Source: Macrobrachium rosenbergii (taxonomy: Eukaryota > Arthropoda > Malacostraca > Decapoda > Palaemonidae). From it: a stretch of DNA of 64,000 bases. This document shows, in pieces, positions 27,286 through 38,896 of this stretch (position 1 is its first letter; the number at the start of each line of letters is the position of its first letter). Below the pieces are notes generated by a model that was given only the letters and a program-made list of their open reading frames with translations, had not been told where the DNA came from and did not search any database. The DNA lies in NCBI RefSeq assembly GCF_040412425.1, contig NC_089789.1:30811106-30875105 (forward strand), read 5' to 3'. Both the position numbers and the translations under genes were made by a program.

Positions 27286-29441
27286 TCAACATGGCCTTAA
27301 CATACTGTTAATTATTTTAATCCCTATGTTTTTACTATGGATGTGTCTCAGAATTATACTTCATATTGTTTCTGACATTTTCGAATGGCCTTTCTCTACG
27401 GCTGGTCTGATACCTAAAGAATTATTGGCTATTATAGTGTGATAAAATGAAAATAAAAAATAATGTTCACTATCGCTTCGCTTAGTCTTATGTACAGTAC
27501 GGTAAGTAGAACCAGAGAACTTATAGATTTCTGGTGTAATGCGAAGGACTCGATTGATTTAAATGTAATTTCAAGATATCTATGACGGGATGGTGGTTGG
27601 TTGGTTTAAATCAGGCTGGCTGTGCCATCATTGGCCCTTAAGTTAAGGCTTGAAAGTCCTGGCGTGGCCCCCAGTACTCTGCCTAACTGGGTAAGAGACC
27701 GGTCTTATTTGTACCTTAACACTTCCGATATCATCTATTTCATTTTCTCCTCTATCAGGAGCAACATTCTCAGCTGATACAATCTAGATTAATAATACGC
27801 TTATTATCATGTTACGAATGGGGTTATCAATCACTTGCTCATGAACTGATAGATAATATAAATACAAGTAACATGACTGACGTAACAGCCAAGTGTGACG
27901 CTTTAAAAATTTTAAAAAATTGTAAATTACAAATATCGCTGTTGCAAATTAAGGTATCTTTCTCTTGGAATTACTTTGTATGGTAACTTAACCTCGTGGT
28001 TACACTGTATTATGCCCACTTCTCACTAGACCGATATGGTTTCGACACCTTTAAACGTTTTCATTGTCAAGTTTCCTCTTTAAGCTCTTCAGCAGATGCC
28101 ATCTCGTGTTCGATTGCTCACAGGCAGAAAGAACAAGAGATTAATTATTGCCATCACTGAAAATACTGCGCTCTTAAAAATACAGTTTGTGTTTACCTTG
28201 CTTTTTATTCCACGTTTACAGAACATCCGAATGCAACGCGCCGATGTCTTCATTGTTTCCTTTATTCACTTTTTATCACTTTTCATTTTGTTTCCCGCTC
28301 TCCACGCAAAATACATGGCGGTTAATACTATGACTACAATTGTTGTTCTAAAGAGGTCCTGTATCTACAAGATTGGTATTGGTGATGATGTTTTAGCTCT
28401 TTTCCCCTGCCACACTTGTATCACTGAAAAAAATTCTAATAGTGGAAAAATAAGATCATCATCAGACTTTTACGTGAACATTCCTTGAACGTTGACATGG
28501 ACAGTTCTGGGAGAAATTCATACAAAAAATAAGCTTCATCTTTATAACATAGCATTCTCAGAATTTAGTAACGATATTATGCTTGTGGCTACAGTTGCAC
28601 AGCCAGCTCCCTGTCCGATTCTCGGCGATTCAAATGAACTATTCACCAGACTGCAGAGCGTCGTCTTCCACAGTGTGTTCAGATGTAGCAATGTCACATT
28701 GCTCTATACTTTAAAGTTTCGGATTCCTCTAGCTGTAGAGTTGTGGAGGTCAGTGTTGTAGATTTCGTTGCTTGCAGGTTGAAGGGTTTAAAGTTATAAC
28801 GCCACATGAAAGAGTCATGCTCCTGCGTGCTAATTAACTATATTACCTATCAGCTGTGTTCCAGCTGAATGTTTCAGATTTAATTGTTTCTGTTTTTGCT
28901 TAACTCTGTTCTCTCCTCTTCACGTGTGGTAGTTCTGTAACGTGGAAGTGCCAATCCTTTTTGGCACGTTACATAATGAAATAATAATAATACAATAATA
29001 ATAATAATAATCGAAAGTCGCTTTAACCTCTACGAACGTTAGGCATATTTTACCTGCTCACATCATCACATTCTTCTCATAGATCTAGCAGGCCCGATGT
29101 AAGCACAAATTAATGTGGTATGGCCACTGACATCGTCACACCAAATTTATACCTGTTAAATTTAATATTTTGATTCAATGCATGATTTTCATCTACAGCA
29201 AATAAAAATAATCTTTTTTTTTTTACTGATAAAGCCTTGTGCAAAAAATATATATATTGATACGCAAAAGGTAAAAAATTTAATGTTATTTAGCTTTTAC
29301 TTACTATTAAGGGCATGTGTATTCACTCATCTTCATATTTGTATTTTTTATGACGTGTATATACAGTATAAGCTTTACATAATCATTAAATTGCATATGT
29401 ATGCCAGATTAACTTAATTTTCTGACATTTCTTTTTTTCAG
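27284..29441. other. Upstream region and unseen first exon of the secreted-protein gene
   Basis: Should hold, or precede, the start exon. Frames at 28,096-28,488 and 28,492-28,761 are open but unrecognised. An interspersed repeat fragment is at 27,590. No promoter could be assigned. Confidence 0.35.
27590..27760 (+). repeat. Interspersed repeat fragment (GGTTTAAATCAGGCTGGC type)
   Basis: GTTGGTTGGTTTAAATCAGG, CTGGCTGTGCCATCATTGGC, TGGCGTGGCCCCCAGTACTC. Same family as 8,430, divergent. Confidence 0.38.
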
Positions 29442-29651
29442 TACTTTGTTTATGCACCTTCGTCAGTGAAGCACTAGCCGGACCTTTACTGGGGCCAGAT
29501 GTTATGAGTTTTGGCTCACTGTCTCCCCTGACAGTATGGCAAGGGGCAGCTTTCCCTATAATACCAACATTACCTTTGCACTCTGGATTGCCAGCACCAA
29601 GAGGGGCAGTATTCGATGGCCCCGATCCAGGTCTTAATGCTGCCATCATAA
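29442..29651 (+). CDS. Secreted protein, exon with signal-peptide end
   Basis: 210 bp between acceptor CTTTTTTTCAG and donor GTGAGT. Only the frame that starts with a split codon (two bases) is open: LCLCTFVSEALAGPLLGP, then a Pro/Gly/Leu-rich segment ending GLNAAII. The other two frames hit stops within 36 bases. No in-frame Met precedes the acceptor, so the start codon must be in an upstream exon. The internal ATG at 29,504 would remove the signal peptide and is an unlikely start. Confidence 0.75.
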
Positions 29652-30827
29652 GTGAGTGTTCTACTCTCTCTCTCGCTTCACACTTCATGTGCTGCGATTT
29701 AAAATTTCAGAGCAGTTGGTCCCGATGTATTTTGCATATTTCATATCAGTAGGATGTTTAATGATTCATTTCACATCAGACCACGCCTAGCACTGGATTT
29801 ACTGTTTAGAATTGACTGAAAATAATCTTTTGAATATTCTTCTAAAACAGAAAGTGTATATCAGTAGCAGTAAAATCATTGTTCTTTGGTATTATGAATT
29901 AATTCATTTAACTTTATTCAATCTGTCTGCTTTTCCTCAACAGCTGTACCTAAAGAATCCTGTCCAAATGGGTACCGCAGAGACATAAACGATGTCTGTC
30001 GTTTGAAATTCAGCTACGGACCAAATCCTTTCTTTTCGTTTACACCTGAAAATTTCAAAGGCGATGTGCAGTTCTACATGGGACTTCAGGTAATGCTGGC
30101 CAAAATTTGGGTTTGATGAAATATTCTAAGCTATAATTGTGAGTCATCTGTAGCAGATTTACACATATTGAGCTAAAAATCCTATTTCCCCAAAGGGTTA
30201 AGCTTCAGTAAAATCCTGATCTGCCTATCCGTAATTACCACGTCAAAGATAAAACCCTTGTGCAAAACACTTCTTAGGACTGAAAGTTACCTTGTATATC
30301 TAACCAAAAACCACTTCAGCATTTTATAACCTTGCCCAAGTATCAACTTTATACTTCAAGTTGTAATATCGTTATATGTATTAAAGATGATAAACATCAC
30401 TATGGTATTATGAAATGAGGTTTCATAAGAAACAGTAAAGACTGCAATGATACAAATATTTAGCTTTTAAACTGATGGCAAAGTAAACATTTTACCCGCT
30501 TGTCTTTATATAATTATGGTAACTGAACATAGTTTATAAATTTGTGAAGCATTCTGTTCTTATAATTATCTGTTCTTTATTATGACAAATGCATGGCTGC
30601 CTTTTCTCTTAAACTAACTTCTCATTAAAGTAGCCACTATCTCTTTCAAATATTTTTAGTCTTTAATTTAAATGCAATAAATCTCTACTACACTTGCTTG
30701 CCAGGTGGGTCAATCTCGACAGCCCAGACGGAGAGGACGTGGAAGAGGCCGCCCACGACCACCTGCTGTGCAAGTGCCTTCAGTTCCACCACCTCAAACA
30801 ACTCCAGTGGATGACGATGACGACTAA
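29442..30827 (+). CDS. Small secreted two-cysteine, Arg/Gly-Pro-rich protein (overview)
   Basis: Joined exons: 29442-29651, 29944-30089, 30705-30827. About 159 codons are seen and the initiator exon is missing. The order is: hydrophobic signal-peptide end (LCLCTFVSEALA, probable cleavage before GPLLGP), a Gly/Pro/Leu-rich segment, a segment with the only two cysteines (SCPNGYRRDINDVCRLKF), an aromatic stretch, a basic RRRGRGRGRPRPP tract, a Pro-rich linker and a terminal DDDDD. Short C-P-x-G-x-R-R-D-x-x-x-x-C segments occur in small secreted arthropod proteins, but I do not recognise a named family. All junctions are GT-AG and in phase. Function is unknown; extracellular location is inferred from the signal peptide. 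Confidence 0.78.
29944..30089 (+). CDS. Secreted protein, two-cysteine exon
   Basis: 146 bp, acceptor CCTCAACAG, donor GTAATG. It encodes VPKESCPNGYRRDINDVCRL, then KFSYGPNPFFSFTPENFKG and QFYMGLQ, with a basic RRD between the two cysteines. The single Cys pair would form one disulfide. Phase agrees with both neighbours. Confidence 0.78.
30705..30827 (+). CDS. Secreted protein, terminal Arg/Gly-rich and poly-Asp exon
   Basis: 41 codons including TAA, acceptor TTGCCAG. It encodes VGQSRQPRRRGRGRGRPRPP, a Pro-rich piece and VDDDDD at the C terminus, so strong positive and negative charge lie within 40 residues. The RRRGRGRGR tract contains dibasic sites and could be proteolytically processed, which is inference. 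Confidence 0.75.
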   Translation: MGQSRQPRRRGRGRGRPRPPAVQVPSVPPPQTTPVDDDDD

Positions 30828-30959
30828 ACCATTAATTACCATCAATTAGGTGTTAGCTAGATATATTATTTTTATTTAAATTTCTTCCCCAAGTAACTTT
30901 TAACAGTTAAAAATCACAGGCAGTTTTCTACATGCAACTGTCTTAACCATTTTCATGTA

Positions 30960-30965
30960 AATAAA
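30960..30965 (+). promoter_or_regulatory. Polyadenylation signal of the secreted-protein gene
   Basis: AATAAA 133 bp after the TAA stop, the first such hexamer in the 3' flank. Confidence 0.55.
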
Positions 30966-33900
30966 TACTCAAGAAGAGACTGCAAAGAAGAATTGCAATT
31001 TAACTCATGGAAGTGGAAAATCTCTTTATCTAAAAGAACTCTGATGTCATTGTTCGGCTTTATGAGAAGTACAGTACATACATGGGCATTTATTAACACA
31101 GCACACTAAATGATCAGTATTTTCAATGAATAACTTTTGACTGAAAGGCATTTAATGATCTCCCTGGCTATCCTGAAATTGTTTTGGATGTGACCAGTTT
31201 AATGGGCATTTTGATTCAAAGCAGTATTAACATAATGCATTTTAAAACACACACAGCTGATGTATTAAGATATTTTAAAATTCTTCGAGAACTAAATGTA
31301 AAAAGAACTAGATATTAAAAAGTTAAAATTTACCTTTTAAATGGAAATTTTAACTTTTAAGAGATGCTACAGGATTTTTTTGTCATTAAGCAATTAAATA
31401 CGCTATCTTTCCCAGCTTTTTATCCTGATAAGCTATGCCATGTGTTTGCACAGTAAATCAGTTTTTCAATAAGCAGGGTAAAGACAGTGAAATATAAGGC
31501 AAGATTATTTTTAAATCATTGACACAGTTTACCTTATATCAGCCAACATCTTACATTACACTTCAACTTCACATATCACCATTTCATACTTTTGTATAGT
31601 GCAAGAATGAAGTGTCAAATGCAACATAAAAAATTATCTATTGAATAGCATGTTACACATTGCATGAGAAAATTATAACAGCTTAATTTGAAAGATGTTG
31701 GATGACAAAATACAAAAGAGAGAAAAGAAAAGTTATCACCCATATCATGTTCTGTTTACAGAGAAAACTAATTACCCTTCAATTATCAATACATTAAATG
31801 GGCATTGCAATGAACATAATTTCCCTGTTTAAATAAAAACATTGATTCAAGCCACTGTTAATCTTTGTTTTTTATCCTTAAGTTTCCAACCAGTAAAATA
31901 CATGCTATGTTGTGCCACTTCAGGCAAAATCCACTAAAGGGAAAGACTATTACTCTGATAACTCTGCATGTTTGAAATGATGATTCATGGCAAACCTTGA
32001 TACTCTGTATCATGATTTTACAGCTAGTTAGGTATGATAAAATCAGCACAGTGGCTTTGAGGAAAAATGTTATCAGAAAAAGTTAGCAAGAGTTGATCAG
32101 AAGGTATTCAAAAGCTCACAAAATATCTGTCAGGATTTGACTTGTTTTAATGGACTATTGTTTCTTTAAAATCAACAGGCCACGTCACATAATACATGGT
32201 GGCTAAAGTGAAAAACCTAGTCATTGCCACATTTTTTTTTAATCCACTGTGCATGAAACTCCCAAATTGTCAATAACTTCTTATATCTATAAAAAGATAT
32301 ATCAGAACAATCAAAAAGTAAGTCTTACATGCATCCTCCATCTTTACCCCCCACGGTGCCATACCTTGTTTTTTAAACAACCCATTCCAATCTCTTTGCT
32401 TCGAATACTATAATATATCCTCTCCTTGCAAGCTGACTACATTTCTTCTGTGGTCAATTCAATGTAAGTTTCTCCACTAAAACAACCTTCCAGTGATCAT
32501 ATAAGTTGTACTCCATTGCACTTACTTTTTCATAGTGCCCCTCCATCACAAATTTCAGAAAGTTTTCTGTTTGCAAAACTACCGAAAGGTTATCATGAAG
32601 ATATGATAAACTGGATTAAGTACAGTAACTGTTTTCATACTCAAGTAACATCAACAAAATAATCATTAACGTTATCACTCCAAAAAACTGCCTACAAAAC
32701 TTTGCAAAAAATGAAACTAGTTCTGTGAGCCACCTAACCTTAGATTAGAAAATCTAAAGAAGGGGAAAAACTGCATGAGTATCATACAATTGGTTTACAC
32801 CACTACATTATTGCCAATTGGACATAGTACAATAAAAATTAAGCAGACAAAAAAATGTTTGAGTAATTACAGTACTTTGAGGGAATCTACTTTTCTCCCA
32901 TGCTAAAATAGGCAAAACACCCAAGCTTTAACTTGGCCTCATTAGAAATACCTTAGACCAGCAACAAATCTCTGGCTAAATGATTTACTTCATCATAATT
33001 TTCATAACTAATGGCGTTAAAGATCCTTTTCAGTCATGTTTTGTTGCAGAGCTATATTTCTTTTGCCATTTATTTTTAATTCATTCCCTTTGGTCTCTCC
33101 ACACTGAGCTGGCCAATGTCATCAATTTTACCTCAGTTTCAGTACAAACCATTCAGGTGAACCCTGCAAGTCTAAAAGCATTACCCAGTGGTTCTGTTAT
33201 ACTAGTCTCTCACAATAAAAATATGATGGTTATATCTCTTTAGAGACCAGGAAGAAGGCAAGGAGTTCCAAATGTAAATGTACAAGGGACAAATGGCTAA
33301 TCTAATCTCGTGAGTCTCAAATCAGTGGCTTTGCTGTGAGGCAAACTACTTTTCTGTATTTTGCAAAAAGCCAGAACAATATATAAAATGGCCATGGTAC
33401 AAATACCAATTTCTTTTACTAGTTTGATAGTAGCAAAAAAAAAAAAACAATACTGCACCACACTTTATTATGACGAAACTTAATACCTTACATTTCTTTC
33501 ATTGGTAAATGGGTTAACATATAAAAAAAAGTCTGCCACTGAAAATCATGATTAAAAATTTCTCTGCAATCAAAATTTTTCATGGTTCATCATAATAAAA
33601 AAAGGTGTACCAGAATGTTCCAGAACATCCAATAGGTACCTAGTACAACTTACACTGGCAAATTGGAAAACATGAACATAACAGATAACAGGTACTCATG
33701 ACAGATGCAATACTTCATTAGGTAAAATCTATTCTTTTCTTAATAGCATCTTCCACCTTCAGTACCACTAGCATGGCAACATCCTTGCCACAAAGGCACT
33801 GTAAACACTCATGATTGTTAGGAAAAGTGCAATTTATTAGGGCAAAAAAGGCAAATTTTGCAATAAATGTAACTTGCCACTTCCAGGTTTCTGCAGCAAA

Positions 33901-35990
33901 TAAAGTCACTTTTCCTCCTATGTGTACACTAACTGCACAGACAAAAATTTTTTGCTGAAGTGTTTGTACTTGAATTCCTTGATATGTAATATATGCATGA
34001 CTTTTCCTCACCTGATAAAAATAAGCAAAATTTCCCAAATTTTACCATTTTCAATAAAGGGAATAATACAATTTCAATTAAAAAATCAAATTCTGGTACT
34101 GCCATTTTCCCCTGGAGTCTGGGCGAAGTCAAAATTAAAATAACTCTATTACTGACAAAAGCTACAGTAAGTCACCACAATCTGTTCTGATAGACATTTT
34201 TACTCAACAAAAAGTTTTGAAATTTGAATATTTGAAAAATTCCTGAAATAAGTTAAATTTTATGTCAACATACTTAAACTGTAGCAAAAGCAGCTTAGCT
34301 GTGAACATTATATCATAAATACTGTCTTTTTATGCAAAAGCTACTGGAATGGGATCAAACCCCATTACCTGGCTCTGACCTGAGAAAAGGGGAAACTTGG
34401 GAGATGAAACAAGTGGGGCCCATTAAAAGAAATGGTAAAACAGATGATGCAAGAGAATTCCAAGGCTTGGCAGTGGAAGAATATATCCCCACAGTAAATG
34501 TGGGATGTGACTGGGTGTTCTGGTGAGTTTTCAACAAGACTGCCTGAGAGTAGGAAGGACACCATCCTTCAATGTAACTACTTATTATTAGTTGAATGCA
34601 GACTAAAGCTAAGGAATTACACAAAATGTACAATTGACAATAAAAAATATTCAATAAAGATTGTCTATTCTGTAATAAATAAGAACATCTGTGGAATCCC
34701 CCTTGTCATAAAAATTAAGTATTGCCATCTTAAAAAACAAATAAGAGAATCTAACGTACAGTTTCTTTTTATTGAAGAAAATATAAGGGAAACTGAGATC
34801 AACATTTGTATACCAAATTAATCAAAATTTAGTGATGCAATAAATATGATTTTACTCTTGTCAACAGCTCTAATTCCAAAAAAATATATGTACACCACAA
34901 AGAGATAAGCCATCAAAAATTTTTCTGTGAAGTCTTTTTTGAAGCTGTACAATACTGCATTTTCACTCTATAATTTTAGTTGGTATACAATTACTGTAGT
35001 TCCCATTACGTATTTGAATTCTACTCAAATAAAAGTTGTCCTTTAGTATTTGCAAATTATGTAACAAAACTAACATCATAAATGACATACAGTACATAAT
35101 TTTTAAGCATGGGATTTACTCATGCGATTCACAGGCTAGTTAAATTGTTTTAATGCCCTTACTAATTCAATTGAATTAATATACCATGAAACAGTTATTT
35201 TCAATTACCAAATAATTTAGTCAGCAAACAATATCTATGAATTTTACAACAAATACTGTACATTGTTTCAGGATCATAAATTCCTTCAACTTATTAAACC
35301 TGTAGTCATAATTTCTGGTCTTCACATACTCATAGTACATGCTTACTTTGCCCTTTTCTTGTGTAACAGTATGCATGATGTTGGTTAAAGGTATAATGAA
35401 TTGTTTACATAGCTGTGTTACTCCATTCTGCTTTGCTAATCTTCTCCTGTCATTACAATTTAGTTTTGTCATTTGCTTTGTTCTCCTATAGCGCTCATTA
35501 CTTCATATTCATAACCTTATACTGTATATTTCACATTTTACTTGCATAATTTTGACATTCATTAAATTACTCAAGACTCCCTGATCACAACAACAAACTG
35601 ATGTCTAAACTATCTGTACATATTTCTGATTACCTACAGATTCACTAGCAAATCTCTCTCGCACTTTCTCTCAACAGAAGAATTTCATTCTATTTCTTAA
35701 GACATCTAATTTCTTTCTTTCTTCAATACAGACTGCCATATTTTTCAATTAATTTCAAACACTGCATATTTGACATCTTAGATAAATAGGGGACTCCCTC
35801 AAATAAGAAATAATATAAAGTTCAATTTGATTTTGACATTATAACTGCATTTATTTCAGCACTAATGAAGTTACAATGCAGGAATAATTTCACGTAAGTA
35901 ATAAAGTTCGAAGTGAAGTCACGTCCTAAAAGAATTCACATGATGAAATATCAGAGAAACATAATAACCTAAGGTATGCAATAATCACTG
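30966..35990. other. AT-rich spacer, nothing recognised
   Basis: Five kilobases of unique AT-rich DNA between the two genes, without long arrays or recognisable coding sequence. Confidence 0.5.
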
Positions 35991-36059
35991 AAACAACGCA
36001 ACCATGAGCTTATGTCTCTCCTGCTTGAATTGATCAATCTTTGGGTTTGGTCTGAAAAA

Positions 36060-36160
36060 AATAAGGTAAAAAAACATCTTTTAATATTTTCATTTTCTCT
36101 TAATATCTATAAGGTAAAAAAACATCTTTTAATATTTTCATTTTCTCTTAATATCTATAA
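36060..36160 (+). repeat. Recent ~49-bp tandem duplication
   Basis: AAGGTAAAAAAACATCTTTT plus AATATTTTCATTTTCTCTTA and ATATCTAT occurs twice without a mismatch. Confidence 0.85.
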
Positions 36161-36309
36161 TCATATCTTTAAACTCTTCCCTTGCTATTCAGAGTATACT
36201 CATGGATAATACTGGTTCATCAACCCAAAATAAAATCTATACTTATTATTTTTATTATCCTGGTTTCACCCATTCTTTGATACAATCCCATTTTCTACCC
36301 ATCTTCTCC

Positions 36310-36770
36310 CACTAGCAAGCTTTTGCTGTGCATTTTTCAAAACAGATAGCACTAAATTTAGCTTACTTTAATGACATAGCTTCAGGTGTCAAATACACTG
36401 TCAGTCTGTTAGAAGACATTCTTGTTTTTATCATCTCAGTACCATCCACACTCAATATCAATGATGAAGAGACTATTGATGATAATTATGATGGCCTATT
36501 GGATTCAGGAATAAATAATAGCAGCAAATATTTGCCTCTGGATTCTGAGTAAGTTCAGAAGTTACAGCATTGGAATGGAAAGACAGAAAAGGATGTATCA
36601 CTACTGTCTAATATTCACTATAGTGACTTCCCCAGGGCCTTAGAATTGGCTGAAGAAGTTTGAAGAATGCAGCAGACAGTGAATGCGAAACAGAGTCGTC
36701 GTCCACATCATCAGAATACCATCGAAAGTTTCTTCAGGCCCCCAACACCCTTGCACCCAAACCCATCGCT
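36310..36770 (+). pseudogene. Probable Tigger/pogo transposase C-terminal remnant
   Basis: The frames contain an acidic NDEETIDDNYDGLLDS segment, then FPRALELAEEV and, after a stop, SRRPHHQNTIESFF and RPPTPLHPNP. An acidic C-terminal tail followed by Q-x-T-I-x-x-FF and a Ser/Pro-rich end is usual for this transposase class. The TIRs were not located. Confidence 0.42.
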
Positions 36771-37587
36771 ATCCACTTCTTCGGTACCTTGGTCATTCAA
36801 CACGAAATGCATGAAATCACATGGGCACCCTTTGCTGATGTGTTACGTTTGTGCAACCAAAAATCTGATGTGTCACTACTGCATTTCGATAACCATGACC
36901 CTCTAGGCATCTCTAAGCCTCTTTTGGCCAGTTTACCACTTAACAGAAGCAGAGGGCAAAAGATGCTGGTCTTGATGACACAGTAGAGCTGGAGGAGAAG
37001 GAGGAGGAGGAGGGGGGGAAGGAGGAAGAGGAGGAAAGCTATGTAAACTTCCTCACAAGGTTTTAAAAGTCTGGCTGTCGAAAGCAATACACCTACCATG
37101 TTGTGTGTTGCATACAAGACAGAAAAAAAAAAGAGGTTTGCCTTTTTTTTTTTTGGTGTACAAAGTATTTTTATGTTTACAGTAATGTGTTTAAGCAAAA
37201 TAAGAAAAACAAAGTGATACCTGTGTTATACTGTTCTCCACTTTACATACAGTAAAAACACCATATTGTGTCTTGTGTATGAGAGAAAAAAAAAGAGGTT
37301 TGCTTATTTTTTAGTGTATTTATACAGAATATTTGTTACAAATATTGAAAAATACGGGAAATTGGTTTCTGCATTGTTTAAATGTGATGACTGTTGTTTA
37401 TAAGCATATTCAATGTTTACAGTTATGCAGTACTGACAAGGTAGGGGGACTATAGGTATGAAGTTGCCATTTTACATCCACAGTGTTTTTTACCAAATCC
37501 AGTAAATTCCACTATCCTGCAGGGCCTTGGCTATGTTAATGCTGATATGAGAGATTACTGTCACATCAAACTATAGTCTCAAGAAAG

Positions 37588-37827
37588 TACAGTATAACTA
37601 AAAATACATCTGAAATGTATACAACAGTAGAAAAAATAACTATTAAAAGGAAAATCAGCAGGAAAGAAGAAAGGACGAACAGGAGAAACTGAATAAGCAT
37701 TTTCATCAAAGAAACTGATCAGGAATTATAAAGGATACAAAGTTAAAGGACATGAGATCATGAAGTGGTAGGTATGTAAGCAACCTTGAATTTAGCACCA
37801 GGCTGTTGGGCGAGGCTTTCATTAATA
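37588..37827 (-). repeat. Flank shared by both Tigger copies (copy 1 side)
   Basis: Inverted counterpart of 45,713-45,980. On the - strand it starts TTAATGAAAGCCTCGCCCAA immediately after the TA target site. Confidence 0.65.
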
Positions 37828-38748
37828 CAGTCATATCTTGGTTAACTGACTTAATCTGTTCCACAAAATAAACATAAAATAAATGCAAATATATTCTCAC
37901 TTTACATGTAACTGGAACAGCTAATAGCCTATAGAAGGTGGTGCACAAAGCAAAGAGTGGGGGGGATGTTATTACTTGGAAAAGGAGTTCCCTTCAATAA
38001 AAAAAGCAGGCAACTGTGCTTCTGGGGTTTTCACTTTCCTGTCTCTTTATACTGCTTTCTTTATGTGATCCACTGTTTCTTCATTAAAAACCTGTCCAGT
38101 GAGTTTTGTTTTGCCCACATATTCAAATGTTCCTAAAGTGAAAGGCAGCATTGTCATTCAGCAGGTTTATATCAGTTTGTTACAATTTTATCAGGGTGAT
38201 ATTTTTCAAACAAAGCTTTGCAATTCTCTCCATTTTGCACACATTTATTTACTGGTTAACTAGGGACATCATCCCTCCATCCCCCTTCCTCTGAAGAAAA
38301 TTCCTCAGCTGTTGCCTGTCATTGCTTCCTCTGAAGGCCCTGCAGTTCTTGGGTGATCTCTGCTATCTGCTTCTCCACTTACTCCTCTACATCATCATCA
38401 ATGACCTCAAAGCCCATGGACTTGCCCAAACACACTGTCCTCCACAAGAGACTCAGCCTTGCTAGCATCTCTAGCCTTCTTAGAAGCCATGAGGACTTAC
38501 ATACAGTACAGTTACTTCGCAAAGATGTGAACTGAGCAAGGCCAAAGCATAGACTGAACCCTTCCTTTTGTTTCATCTGGGAATTGCACGCACATAACGT
38601 GCATAATATGATGTGTTCTCGCTAATTGTCTCCGTCTGTACTTAAAACTGAGCAAAATTCTGTTAATGAAGTGAACTGTTCCTCAGACAAAATGTCCCAT
38701 AACCAAATCATTCATAAAACGAGATGTCAGTTAACCAAGGTATGACTG
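37828..38748 (-). mobile_element. Tigger/pogo-like DNA transposon with TIRs, copy 1
   Basis: The ends are inverted repeats: CAGTCATATCTTGGTTAACT at the left and the complement of CAGTCATACCTTGGTTAACT at the right, each flanked by TA (37,826-37,827 and 38,749-38,750), as expected for a Tc1/mariner-superfamily insertion. On the - strand it encodes a transposase C-terminal remnant (VEEYVEKQIADITQELQGLQ, INLLNDNAAFHFRNI, HIKKAVYRDRKVKTPEAQLP) with shifts. It is internally truncated to 921 bp. Confidence 0.72.
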
Positions 38749-38896
38749 TACAGTATTTAATATTTTCAACTACTTCCATTACAACACGGCAAAAATATCA
38801 AACAAATAAAATTTTTTATATTTGCAATTTAGAGATTATGAACTTGGGAATGAGTCCATAATCATGAAATGCAAAGGTGAACCCTAATTAAGGCAC

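Noticed and set aside
28096..28761. Two adjacent + strand frames upstream of the secreted-protein gene
   Set aside because: No recognised domain, no signal-peptide start that splices in the needed phase, composition like the surrounding non-coding DNA.
33718..34038. Minus-strand frame of 106 codons with several Cys
   Set aside because: No recognised family, no splice partners, AT-rich spacer DNA.
35840..35925. Possible extra terminal exon of RanGAP1 (acceptor TTTTAG at 35,926-35,931, AATAAA further on)
   Set aside because: In the phase left by exon I it encodes only one full residue before TGA. The alternative phase looked SLRTLLLT-like but does not fit the splice.
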